DNA from: Clostridia bacterium
GTDB lineage: Bacteria > Bacillota_A > Clostridia > Oscillospirales > CAG-272
Length of the DNA: 14,920 bases
Reading direction: 5' to 3'
Assembly: GCA_017552165.1 (NCBI GenBank)
Contig: JAFZCF010000036.1
Coordinates: 1 to 14,920, forward strand
The translations under genes and the position numbers were made by a program. The notes under the pieces were generated by a model that was not told the origin of the DNA, did not search any database, and was given only the letters and a program-made list of their open reading frames with translations. Below are positions 7,598 to 14,351 of this stretch, piece by piece (the stretch's first letter is position 1; every line of letters starts with the position of its first letter).

Positions 7598-7626
7598 ATT
7601 ATACAACTTTTTTTCGGGATTGTCAA
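7598..7626 (-). promoter_or_regulatory. Perfect consensus sigma-A promoter of the CNNM-CNNM-DUF1015 operon
   Basis: On the minus strand TTGACA (7621-7626) and TATAAT (7598-7603) are separated by 17 bases that include an A7 run. Transcription should start near 7591, leaving a leader of about 42 bases. The promoter lies just 30 bases downstream of the stop codon of the zinc-ribbon nuclease gene. Confidence 0.9.
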
Positions 7627-7631
7627 TCCCG
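7615..7631. promoter_or_regulatory. 17-base palindrome centred on the -35 box, candidate operator
   Basis: CGGGATTG (7615-7622) and CAATCCCG (7624-7631) are perfect reverse complements around a single central base, and the TTGACA hexamer lies inside. A protein bound here would block the -35 contact. As RNA read from the nuclease gene it could form a hairpin, but it is followed by an A run rather than a T run on the minus strand, so it is not a good terminator for that gene. Confidence 0.5.
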
Positions 7632-7656
7632 GCGAAAATGGCGGTCAGTGCCACTC

Positions 7657-9231
7657 TCAGGAGTCTTTATATTTCCAACTGAACCCATAGGCGGTTTTTT
7701 GTTTTCCTTTCAGACAGTTACATATTCCGCTGGGTTTTCTGCGGTCTGTTTTTCCGGAAACTAAACCGGCAGAAATGCAGTAGTTCATTGCAGATGTCAA
7801 ACTGTCAAAAGTTATCGTATTGCCATCCTTGTCGGTTGCTGTTACTGGTATGTATTTCGATACTCTTACCGCGTCATAGTGCCTTTTCATTGCGCAATTG
7901 CGACAAAAGTATAAAGGATTTAGCCCCTTATGCACAACTTCATTGACCGGCTTTTGAAACGAGACACCGCAATCTGCGCATTTCCACCAAACTATGACAG
8001 TAGATGAAAATGAAATTTGGGTTGGAGAAATAATGTTTTTTTCATAATCCCAGTAGGTGACTATGTTTGGATACCGTTCAAACAAAGAGTTTTCAACATC
8101 ACATCCGTAATACGAATCGAGTATGAATTGTCTGTCCCGATTGATATCCACGACGACGTCGCTGTGAATTTTATTATGTGACGGAGGTCTCAACCACATA
8201 TTCAGTAACGTTGTTTCATCGAGCCTGTCAATGATGTTTTGAAGCGCGTCGTTCAGCGTCACGATGTTTTTTGCATCCACGTAGTAGGCTTCGTTGCACA
8301 ATCGGGAAACCGGCCGGACTCCTTTCGGACTGTATTCCTTAACCTTTATCAGGTATATCCCTTTTTCGGCGCAGAAGCGGTATTTTTTCTCTTCTCTATT
8401 CGTTGATGAGTTATTGTGATGCCAGGTCCACCCGTCGTACTCTATGGCGATTTTTGTCTTCGGAATGAAGACATCAAATTCCAAAGAAGAAGTGTTTTCA
8501 AACTTATATCTGCTGATTGCGTCAGGGAATAGTTTTTTAATGTAAAAGAAAACCGCCTGTTCAGGGAAAGAAGTCTGCCTGCGGGATTTGCATTTCGGGC
8601 AGCCATTTCCGTAAGAGAAAGTCAACACTTTTGTACGCCAGGAATAACCGCAATACGGGCATTTCCAAAAAATGTATGCGCCATTGTGGGCTGTTATTTC
8701 GTTGGGCTTTAGTGCCCCGTTCTTTTCATAATCCCAGTATTTAACTTTATCGGGACAAATGGTGGCAAAATCGTTGAACCCGCTCAAAACTTTATTGTGG
8801 CTGCAATACGGACATGCGGTCGGATGATCCTTGTTCGTTCTCCAAGCAACCGTGGCCGGATAAGAGTGATTATTCGGACAAATCCAAAACACTTTTTTGT
8901 TGGTTCTCGGCGTCACCATAGACGGTAATAAGTTGCCGTTTTTTTCATAATCCCACGTTTTGGCTACGTCTGGGAAAAGGGTTTCTAAATCGTTGTACCC
9001 TTTTAAGATCCGTTTGTTGGAGCAGTAGGGACATTTTTGCTTCTGATTTGTCCGATTGCCGACAGCCATGTCGTACGAATGACCTTTCGGACAAATCCAC
9101 CACACTTTTTGTCTATAACTTGCGCTGACCTTTCCGGGAGTTAAGTCTCCGTTTTTCTCATAATCCCATTCTCTGGCAATATCGGGATACAGCGTTTCAA
9201 GGTCGTTTTTACCAACAACCAGTTTGCCCAT
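7657..9231 (-). CDS. Zinc-ribbon repeat protein with PD-(D/E)XK nuclease core and homing-endonuclease-like C-terminus
   Basis: The protein has 524 residues. Four treble-clef zinc-ribbon repeats of the DUF4379 type carry the motif (P, x2-8, W)DYEKN, then a WW/FW-C ligand pair and a second C-x2-C pair. They span about 10-71 (C47, H51, C67, C70), 81-144 (C118, H122, C140, C143), 152-215 (C191, C194, C211, C214) and 382-447 (C418, C421, C443, C446). Between repeats 3 and 4 lies a Vsr/DUF559-like restriction-endonuclease fold: Glu224, LEFDVFIP with Asp253, IAIEYDG with Glu264 and Asp266, then an EKGIYLIKVKE strand (289-299). Residues 461-522 (DKDGNTITFDSLTSAMNY, then CLKGKQKTAYGFSWKY) resemble the NUMOD-like DNA-binding tail of homing endonucleases. 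A nucleic-acid-cutting role is inferred; substrate and biology are unknown. The gene starts 26 bases after the acyltransferase stop with a weak ribosome site (AGGT) and is clearly AT-richer than its neighbours. Confidence 0.85.
   Translation of the reverse strand: MGKLVVGKNDLETLYPDIAREWDYEKNGDLTPGKVSASYRQKVWWICPKGHSYDMAVGNRTNQKQKCPYCSNKRILKGYNDLETLFPDVAKTWDYEKNGNLLPSMVTPRTNKKVFWICPNNHSYPATVAWRTNKDHPTACPYCSHNKVLSGFNDFATICPDKVKYWDYEKNGALKPNEITAHNGAYIFWKCPYCGYSWRTKVLTFSYGNGCPKCKSRRQTSFPEQAVFFYIKKLFPDAISRYKFENTSSLEFDVFIPKTKIAIEYDGWTWHHNNSSTNREEKKYRFCAEKGIYLIKVKEYSPKGVRPVSRLCNEAYYVDAKNIVTLNDALQNIIDRLDETTLLNMWLRPPSHNKIHSDVVVDINRDRQFILDSYYGCDVENSLFERYPNIVTYWDYEKNIISPTQISFSSTVIVWWKCADCGVSFQKPVNEVVHKGLNPLYFCRNCAMKRHYDAVRVSKYIPVTATDKDGNTITFDSLTSAMNYCISAGLVSGKTDRRKPSGICNCLKGKQKTAYGFSWKYKDS
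7891..9204 (-). repeat. Four divergent zinc-ribbon repeat units within the nuclease gene
   Basis: Approximate units are 9204-9019, 8991-8800, 8778-8587 and 8088-7891. Each encodes a WDYEKN block, visible on the plus strand as near-identical TTCATAATCCCA-type stretches near 9157, 8947, 8726 and 8041. The first three are spaced 210-221 bases apart; the fourth is about 685 bases away because the nuclease core lies between. Units 1 and 2 use C-x3-H followed by C-x2-C, while units 3 and 4 use two C-x2-C pairs. Confidence 0.75.
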
Positions 9232-9256
9232 CTAAATACCTGTAAGTGATTTTTTG

Positions 9257-10552
9257 TTATGATTGTTCTTTGAGTTTGTTTTCCGCCTCTTTTGCGGCTT
9301 TTTCCTCCGCCGTCACGACGTCGTAGAGCGCTTCGGTGGCGAAATGGATCTTCGTCAGGACGTTGTGCGCCGTCTGGGGGAAGACGAAGTAGGTCTTGTC
9401 GAGCGTCGCGAGGTCGATGGCGTCGCCGCGCTCCTTGAAGTTGTATTCGATGTGGCACGAATACATGGAGCGGACGGTGCGGTGGAAATCGAAGTCCGTT
9501 CCGTCGTCGAGCTTTCCGTGCATCGTGAAACCGTTCCTGTCGTGCGTCAGCGTGACGTTGCCGAGGGTGACGAAACCGGCTTTCTGACAGTTTACGAGCT
9601 CTTCGAGACGGACCGTGTCCTCAAAGTGATAGCGGCCTTCGCGAACCTCTTTGTACACGTTTTCGCGCTCCCATCTGTACCAGTCGGGGACGTGAGTAAA
9701 GACGTCCTCGCCGCCGTCTTTGCGGTGGAGCTTGCCGAGCTCGTCCATTTCCCATTCGGCAAAGCACGAGTTGCACCATATCCTGGTCCCGTCGCTGTCG
9801 GTCGTGAACTCTTCTCCGCAGACGGGGCACTGATAGAGTATCCTGTGGATGTTGTGGGCGCGTTTTTTCGATTTTATGCGGATGTTGTTCTCGGCCTGCC
9901 AGGCGTAGTCGTCGTATACGAGCGCCTCCTCGATGCGTTTCTGTATCTCGGCGGCGGGCAGGGTTGCCGCCTCCTCTGCGGTCACGATCTGAGTCATCGT
10001 CGCGTCGATCTTTACGGAACGGACGGGGTGCTTGTTCCACTGCGGAGATCTCAGGAAATTGCCGTGTGCGAGGAAAATGACAACGGGGCAGCGCGCCGTC
10101 TTGACGAACTTTCCGAGCGCGTCGTCAAGCCGCTCGTTTATTCCGGCGAGGGAAAAGCGCGCCTCGGGATACATCGTGACTATGCCTTTGCGTTTGCGCA
10201 GGACCGTCAGCATGTGCCGGACCACCCTTATGTCGGAGGTGAACTTGCGCTTGTAAATGCCGCCTATCCCGCGCATGAGCCATTCTCTGCCGTTGAATTC
10301 CTCTATCGAGATCACCCAGTTCGTCCTTTTCGGGAATATCGCCTTCACGACGAGCGGGAAATCGACGAACGACGCGTGGTTCGCGAGGATGAGATACGGC
10401 GGTTCGAGATTTTCGCAGTTGACTTTGGTTATTTTTCCGCCGACGGGCGCGAGGAACGCCGCGCTGCCGCCGAGCTCAACCGGAAAGAGTATCGGGCGGG
10501 GTTTTTCGGGTTGTTTAAGTGTGTCAAATGGCTTGATTTCTTTGGTTTTCAT
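9257..10552 (-). CDS. PlsC-type lysophospholipid acyltransferase with zinc ribbon
   Basis: This 431-residue protein has an N-terminal glycerol-phosphate acyltransferase domain (about 40-200) with the catalytic HX4D box NHASFVD (58-64, His59 and Asp64). YPEAR (128-132) takes the place of the usual PEGTR glycerol-phosphate-binding block, a variant I associate with a clostridial subgroup. HGNFLRSPQW (163-172) and MTQIVTAEE (186-194) also fit that subgroup. A four-cysteine zinc ribbon follows (C242, C245, C260, C263), then a C-terminal region of about 150 residues that I do not recognise. The probable reaction is acylation of lysophosphatidate or a related lysolipid at the cytoplasmic membrane, though no obvious membrane span is present. 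The ATG is one base after the recN stop, with GAGGA 9 bases upstream, so the gene should be co-expressed with recN. The symbol plsC is withheld because the substrate is not certain. Confidence 0.85.
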   Translation of the reverse strand: MKTKEIKPFDTLKQPEKPRPILFPVELGGSAAFLAPVGGKITKVNCENLEPPYLILANHASFVDFPLVVKAIFPKRTNWVISIEEFNGREWLMRGIGGIYKRKFTSDIRVVRHMLTVLRKRKGIVTMYPEARFSLAGINERLDDALGKFVKTARCPVVIFLAHGNFLRSPQWNKHPVRSVKIDATMTQIVTAEEAATLPAAEIQKRIEEALVYDDYAWQAENNIRIKSKKRAHNIHRILYQCPVCGEEFTTDSDGTRIWCNSCFAEWEMDELGKLHRKDGGEDVFTHVPDWYRWERENVYKEVREGRYHFEDTVRLEELVNCQKAGFVTLGNVTLTHDRNGFTMHGKLDDGTDFDFHRTVRSMYSCHIEYNFKERGDAIDLATLDKTYFVFPQTAHNVLTKIHFATEALYDVVTAEEKAAKEAENKLKEQS

Positions 10553-10553
10553 T

Positions 10554-12254
10554 TTATAATTCCTCGTTTTTTCCGGCGTTCGACAGCATTTCTTCCGCGG
10601 ACTGCCTGATTTTTTCGGTAATATTAACGCCTCCCATGATGCGGGAAAGCTCGTTTATCCTGCCTTGCCTGTCGAGCAGAGTGACGGACGTTTCGGTCCT
10701 TCCGTCCTTTTCCGTTTTTTTGATGAGATAATGGGCGTCGGCCTCGGCGGCTATCTGCGCCGAGTGGGTGACGCATATCACCTGGGTCCCTCCCGCGCGG
10801 GAGAGGCGCTTGAGTCTTATCCCTATCTTGTGCGACGTTCTACCGGAGACGCCCGTGTCAATCTCGTCGAACACGAGCGTTTCCCCGCCCGCGACGGTCG
10901 AAATCGTCCTGAGGGCGAGCATGACTCTCGAAAGCTCGCCTCCCGAGGCGACCTCAGAGAGCGGCCTTAGCTCCTCGCCCGTGTTTGCTGAGAACATAAA
11001 GCTGACGCGGTCGGTTCCGTTCGGGGTGAGCTCCGGCGCGCCGCTCTCGTCGAACAGCTTTTTGACCGACACCCTGAATCGGGCGCGGGGCATTTCGAGA
11101 TATTCGAGCTCGGAGAGGATTGCCGACTCTATTTTTTCGCCCGCCTCGCGGCGTACGCGGGTGAGCTCTTCTCCGAGCGATATCGCCTCGCGCTCGGATG
11201 ACGCGAGCTTTTCGGAAAGCGCCCCGATGATCTCCTCGGAGCTCTCGAGTTCCTTCAGCTTTTGTTCCGTTTCGTCGCGGTAGCGGAGTATTTCGTCCAC
11301 GCTGTCGCCGTATTTCCTCTTGAGCTTGTCTATCCTGTCGAGGCGCGTCTGGACCGCGTCGAGCTCGCGCTCGGGGTCCTCCCCGAAATCGGAGCACAGA
11401 TCCTCGGCGACGAGGGCGACCTCTTCGAGACCGTACGAGAGCTTTGTGAGCATGTCGGCGTATTTTTCGGGCTCGGGAAAATATTCGCTTATCGCCTCGA
11501 CGGACGCGGCGGCGCGCTTGACCAGCTCGTACGCCGGGACGCCCTTTTCGCTTTTGTAGAGGGTGCGGACTATAAAGTTCGCGTGCTTGCTTATCTTCTC
11601 GGCGTTTTTGAGTTTGAGGAGCCGCTCGTTGAGCGATTCCTCCTCGCCGGGTTTCAGCCGCGCTCCGTTTATGTCGTCGAGCTGAAGCCGAAGAAGCTCG
11701 GCGAGGCGGACCTTTTCCTTTTCGCCTTTTTTCAGATCCTCGATCCGGCGGCGCAGGGAAACCGTCTCGGAATACTTTTCGCGGTATTTAAGAAGCAGAT
11801 CGCGGCATCCCGCGAAGCCGTCGACGTAATTAAGGTGGGACAGGTCGGAAAGCAGCGACAGACTGTCGTTCTGACCGTGTATGGATATGGTCCCCGAGAG
11901 CGCCGCGCGGTGGGCGGCGAGGGACACGCCGCGGCCGTTAATCCTCGACTGCGAGCGCCCCTGGACGTCTATCGTCCTCACGACGTATATCTCCCCGTTT
12001 TCGTCGGGGGAGATCTCGGAATCCTCGGGAATAACGTCCCCGACGTCCGAAAGAACGGCGCTGACAGACGCTTTTTCGCATCCCGTGCGTATTATTTCTT
12101 TTTTCTGTTTGCCGCCGAGCACGGCCGATACCGAGTCGATGAGGACGGATTTGCCCGCGCCGGTCTCGCCCGTTATGACGCTGAAGCCCTGCGGAAAATC
12201 GATATCGCATTCACGTATGACGGCGAAGTTTTCGATGTGGATTGATCTCAGCAT
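10554..12254 (-). CDS. recN: DNA repair protein RecN
   Basis: At 566 residues this has the normal RecN length and SMC-like layout. The N-terminal Walker A motif GETGAGKS is at 29-36 and the Q-loop-like HGQND at 126-130. Coiled-coil arms run over about 150-230 and 295-380. The ABC signature SGGELSR is at 437-443, Walker B TLVFDEID at 459-466, and the H-loop THS at 496-498. RecN is an ATPase that holds or tethers DNA ends during recombinational repair of double-strand breaks. GGAG lies 8 bases before the ATG, and the argR stop is 11 bases upstream. The argR-recN order is conserved in many Bacillota, including Bacillus subtilis (ahrC-recN). Confidence 0.97.
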   Translation of the reverse strand: MLRSIHIENFAVIRECDIDFPQGFSVITGETGAGKSVLIDSVSAVLGGKQKKEIIRTGCEKASVSAVLSDVGDVIPEDSEISPDENGEIYVVRTIDVQGRSQSRINGRGVSLAAHRAALSGTISIHGQNDSLSLLSDLSHLNYVDGFAGCRDLLLKYREKYSETVSLRRRIEDLKKGEKEKVRLAELLRLQLDDINGARLKPGEEESLNERLLKLKNAEKISKHANFIVRTLYKSEKGVPAYELVKRAAASVEAISEYFPEPEKYADMLTKLSYGLEEVALVAEDLCSDFGEDPERELDAVQTRLDRIDKLKRKYGDSVDEILRYRDETEQKLKELESSEEIIGALSEKLASSEREAISLGEELTRVRREAGEKIESAILSELEYLEMPRARFRVSVKKLFDESGAPELTPNGTDRVSFMFSANTGEELRPLSEVASGGELSRVMLALRTISTVAGGETLVFDEIDTGVSGRTSHKIGIRLKRLSRAGGTQVICVTHSAQIAAEADAHYLIKKTEKDGRTETSVTLLDRQGRINELSRIMGGVNITEKIRQSAEEMLSNAGKNEEL

Positions 12255-12265
12255 ACCCGTCTCCG

Positions 12266-12715
12266 TCAGATGTCGAGCGCGATTATCTTCCGGGCAAACG
12301 CCGCTGCGTCACCGGCATTTCTGAACATGACGAAGATCGTGTCGTCGCCGGCGATGGTGCCGAGTATCTCGGGAAAGCCGAGCCCGTCGACGGCCGCGGC
12401 CGCCGCGTTCGCCATGCCCGAATAGGTCTTGAGCACGCAGAAAACGGACGAGCAGTCGGCCGATATAACGGCGTCGCGCAGTATATTGCGGTATTTAGGG
12501 CCGATCTCGTCGACAGTCGCCGACGGCACGGTATAACGGCTGTTTTCGTCTCCGTGCCGCTTTACCATTTTGAGCTCTCTCACGTCTCTCGAGACCGTCG
12601 CCTGCGTGGCGTCGCAGCCGGCCTCGGCGAGGCGGGAAATAAGCTCCTCCTGAGTTCTGATCTCATATTTGCCGACGAGCCGCAGAATGAGTTCCTGACG
12701 TTCTTTTTTAGTCAT
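12266..12715 (-). CDS. argR: Arginine repressor ArgR/AhrC
   Basis: With the start used here the protein has 149 residues, the same length as Bacillus AhrC. The N-terminal winged helix contains TQATVSRDVRELKMVKR (37-53), the family's DNA-recognition region. The C-terminal hexamerisation and arginine-binding domain contains GTIAGDDTIFVMFR (119-132), whose GDD residues contact L-arginine. It should regulate arginine biosynthesis and catabolism genes. A GTG at 12731-12733 in the same frame would add six residues and overlap the nadK stop as GTGA, but it has no ribosome site. The ATG has GGAG (12725-12728) 9 bases upstream and aligns with the AhrC N-terminus, so I prefer it. No clear ARG box was seen upstream within the window. 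Confidence 0.95.
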   Translation of the reverse strand: MTKKERQELILRLVGKYEIRTQEELISRLAEAGCDATQATVSRDVRELKMVKRHGDENSRYTVPSATVDEIGPKYRNILRDAVISADCSSVFCVLKTYSGMANAAAAAVDGLGFPEILGTIAGDDTIFVMFRNAGDAAAFARKIIALDI

Positions 12716-12724
12716 ATCGCGATT

Positions 12725-12728
12725 CTCC
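12725..12728 (-). promoter_or_regulatory. Ribosome binding site that decides the argR start
   Basis: ACGGAG on the minus strand, 9 bases before the ATG at 12715, supports the 149-residue ArgR. The upstream in-frame GTG at 12733 has only GC-rich, non-Shine-Dalgarno sequence before it. Confidence 0.6.
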
Positions 12729-12729
12729 G

Positions 12730-13596
12730 TCACGCGCCGGACATTTTGTCGCGGAGGCGCGTGTAAAAGCTCTTTTTATCTTTGTTTCCGAGACGTATGA
12801 ACTTCGTCACGTCGGACGAAAGGGATATCCTGACAGAGTCGCCCGGCTCGAGCTGAGCGGTGTCGCTCCCGTCGACGGAGAGCGAGACGATGCCTCCGTG
12901 GCCGAGATATTTTACCTCTATCTCGCGGTTGTCGGGGACCACGACCGGCCTCGCGCCGAGCGAGTGAGGACAGATCGCCGTGAGGCATATCCCTCTGAGC
13001 TCCGGATCGACGACGGGTCCTCCTGCCGACAGCGAATACGCGGTCGACCCCGTCGGGGTGGAGACGATGTATCCGTCGGCTCTGAATTTCCCGAGCGTGA
13101 CGCCGGAACAGCTGACCTCGAGGTCGAGTATTTTCGCCGTCCTGCCGTGGGTTATGACGGCGTCGTTGAGGGCTGAGGACGGCCTTCCGACGAGATTGCC
13201 GTTCCTGAACTGATATACCTGGAGCATTCGGCGCTCCTCTATCGAATAGTTCCCGTCGAAATAGTCCGCGATCCTGTCCGTCTCGTCGACCGATATCTCG
13301 GACAGAAATCCGATGTGCCCGGTGTTTATGCCGAGGATCGGGCATCCCGCGCGCGACGCGAAATGCGAAGCCCTCATGATAGAGCCGTCGCCACCGAGGA
13401 CGACCTCGACCTCGGGCCTACGGCAGGGCTCCGCCGATACCCATTCGGGCAATTCGGTTTTTACGTAAGGAATATGGACCTTGTATCCGTGCTCCCGGAA
13501 CAGCGCGGCCGTCCTGAGAGTATATTCGAGCCCGGGATCCCTGCCCGCCGCGGTCACAATCTCGGCGGTGCGCTCTCCCGTTCTTTCTGAAGTCAT
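12730..13596 (-). CDS. nadK: NAD kinase
   Basis: This 288-residue ATP/polyphosphate-dependent NAD kinase makes NADP from NAD in the cytoplasm. The invariant GGDGS loop is at 68-72 and NTGHIGFLSE at 91-100. LNDAVI (143-148) is the NE/D-type NAD contact. RADGYIVSTPTGSTAYSLSAGGP is at 172-194. The length is typical of the family. AAGGGAGTGA precedes the ATG at 13596, and ATGA overlaps the tlyA stop codon by 4 bases, indicating translational coupling. The tlyA-nadK-argR-recN order is common in Clostridia. Confidence 0.96.
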   Translation of the reverse strand: MTSERTGERTAEIVTAAGRDPGLEYTLRTAALFREHGYKVHIPYVKTELPEWVSAEPCRRPEVEVVLGGDGSIMRASHFASRAGCPILGINTGHIGFLSEISVDETDRIADYFDGNYSIEERRMLQVYQFRNGNLVGRPSSALNDAVITHGRTAKILDLEVSCSGVTLGKFRADGYIVSTPTGSTAYSLSAGGPVVDPELRGICLTAICPHSLGARPVVVPDNREIEVKYLGHGGIVSLSVDGSDTAQLEPGDSVRISLSSDVTKFIRLGNKDKKSFYTRLRDKMSGA

Positions 13597-14351
13597 GACT
13601 GTTTTTCACTCCCTTCAGGTTGTTTTTTTACAAAAGCCGCGAGGTATTCGACGTTTCCGTCGCCTCCTCTGATCGGCGATTCGATTATCTTTACGGGCGC
13701 GAGCCCGTGCGCTTCCGCGCTTTCCGTGACGCCGCGGACGGTCTTTGCGCGCGCGGCGGGGTCCTTTACTATGCCGCCTTTTCCGACGTTTTCCCGTCCC
13801 GCCTCAAACTGAGGCTTTATGAGCGAAAGCAGATATCCGCCTTCTTTCAGCATACCCGTCACGGCGGGGAATATAAGCGTCTGGGAGATGAACGAAACGT
13901 CCATCGTGACGACGTCGGCCTTTTTCGGAAGGAAAGATCCGTCGAGCAGGCGGGCGTTCGTCTCCTCCATAACGGTCACTCTTTTGTCGTTTCTCAGGGA
14001 GGGGTGGAGCTGGTCTTTTCCCGAATCTATCGCGTAGACAGCCGCCGCCCCGCGTTTGAGCAGACAGTCGGTGAAGCCGCCGGTGGACGACCCGATGTCG
14101 CAGCAGATACAGCCCGACGGGTCGATCCCCGTTTCGTCGAGGATGGCCTCGAGTTTCAGCCCGCCGCGGCTGACGTATTTTCCGACGTCTCCCCGGGACA
14201 CCTCGATCACGTCGTCGGGACCCACGTCGAGCGACGCCTTCGAAGCCCCGGCGCCGTTTACCGTCACCTGCCCGTTCTTTATCATAGCGGCGGCCGATGA
14301 TCTCGACGCAGCGAGCCCGCGGGAGAATATCTCGGTGTCGAGCCGGCTCAT
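13593..14351 (-). CDS. tlyA: TlyA-family 23S/16S rRNA 2'-O-methyltransferase (hemolysin A homologue)
   Basis: This 252-residue protein has an N-terminal S4 RNA-binding domain (1-about 60) joined through KYVSRGGLKLE (58-68) to an FtsJ/RrmJ-type SAM methyltransferase. The SAM loop is CDIGSSTGGFTD (84-95), followed by MDVSFIS (150-156) and SLIKPQFEAG (176-185). A candidate K-D-K-E catalytic tetrad is Lys66, Asp151, Lys179 and Glu235. Its spacing fits the tetrad described for Mycobacterium tuberculosis TlyA, which 2'-O-methylates 16S and 23S rRNA and conditions capreomycin sensitivity. Many bacterial homologues are thought to act on only one of the two rRNAs, so the target here is not certain. 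The homologue in B. subtilis is yqxC. GGAG lies 6 bases before the ATG, and ATGA overlaps the upstream prenyltransferase stop by 4 bases. Confidence 0.94.
   Translation of the reverse strand: MSRLDTEIFSRGLAASRSSAAAMIKNGQVTVNGAGASKASLDVGPDDVIEVSRGDVGKYVSRGGLKLEAILDETGIDPSGCICCDIGSSTGGFTDCLLKRGAAAVYAIDSGKDQLHPSLRNDKRVTVMEETNARLLDGSFLPKKADVVTMDVSFISQTLIFPAVTGMLKEGGYLLSLIKPQFEAGRENVGKGGIVKDPAARAKTVRGVTESAEAHGLAPVKIIESPIRGGDGNVEYLAAFVKKQPEGSEKQS

Noticed and set aside
7615..7631. The -35 palindrome as a terminator for the nuclease gene
   Set aside because: The loop would be very tight and the minus-strand sequence after it is an A run, not a T run. An operator reading is more plausible.
7556..9252. 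Nine-base inverted pair AAATCACTT (7556-7564) and AAGTGATTT (9244-9252) flanking the nuclease gene, considered as element ends
   Set aside because: Nine bases over about 1.7 kb is within chance, the left copy overlaps the CNNM ribosome binding site, and no target duplication accompanies it.
12716..12733. GTG start of ArgR giving 155 residues with a GTGA overlap of nadK
   Set aside because: There is no Shine-Dalgarno sequence before the GTG, while the ATG at 12715 has GGAG at suitable spacing and matches the normal ArgR length. The GTG cannot be fully excluded.
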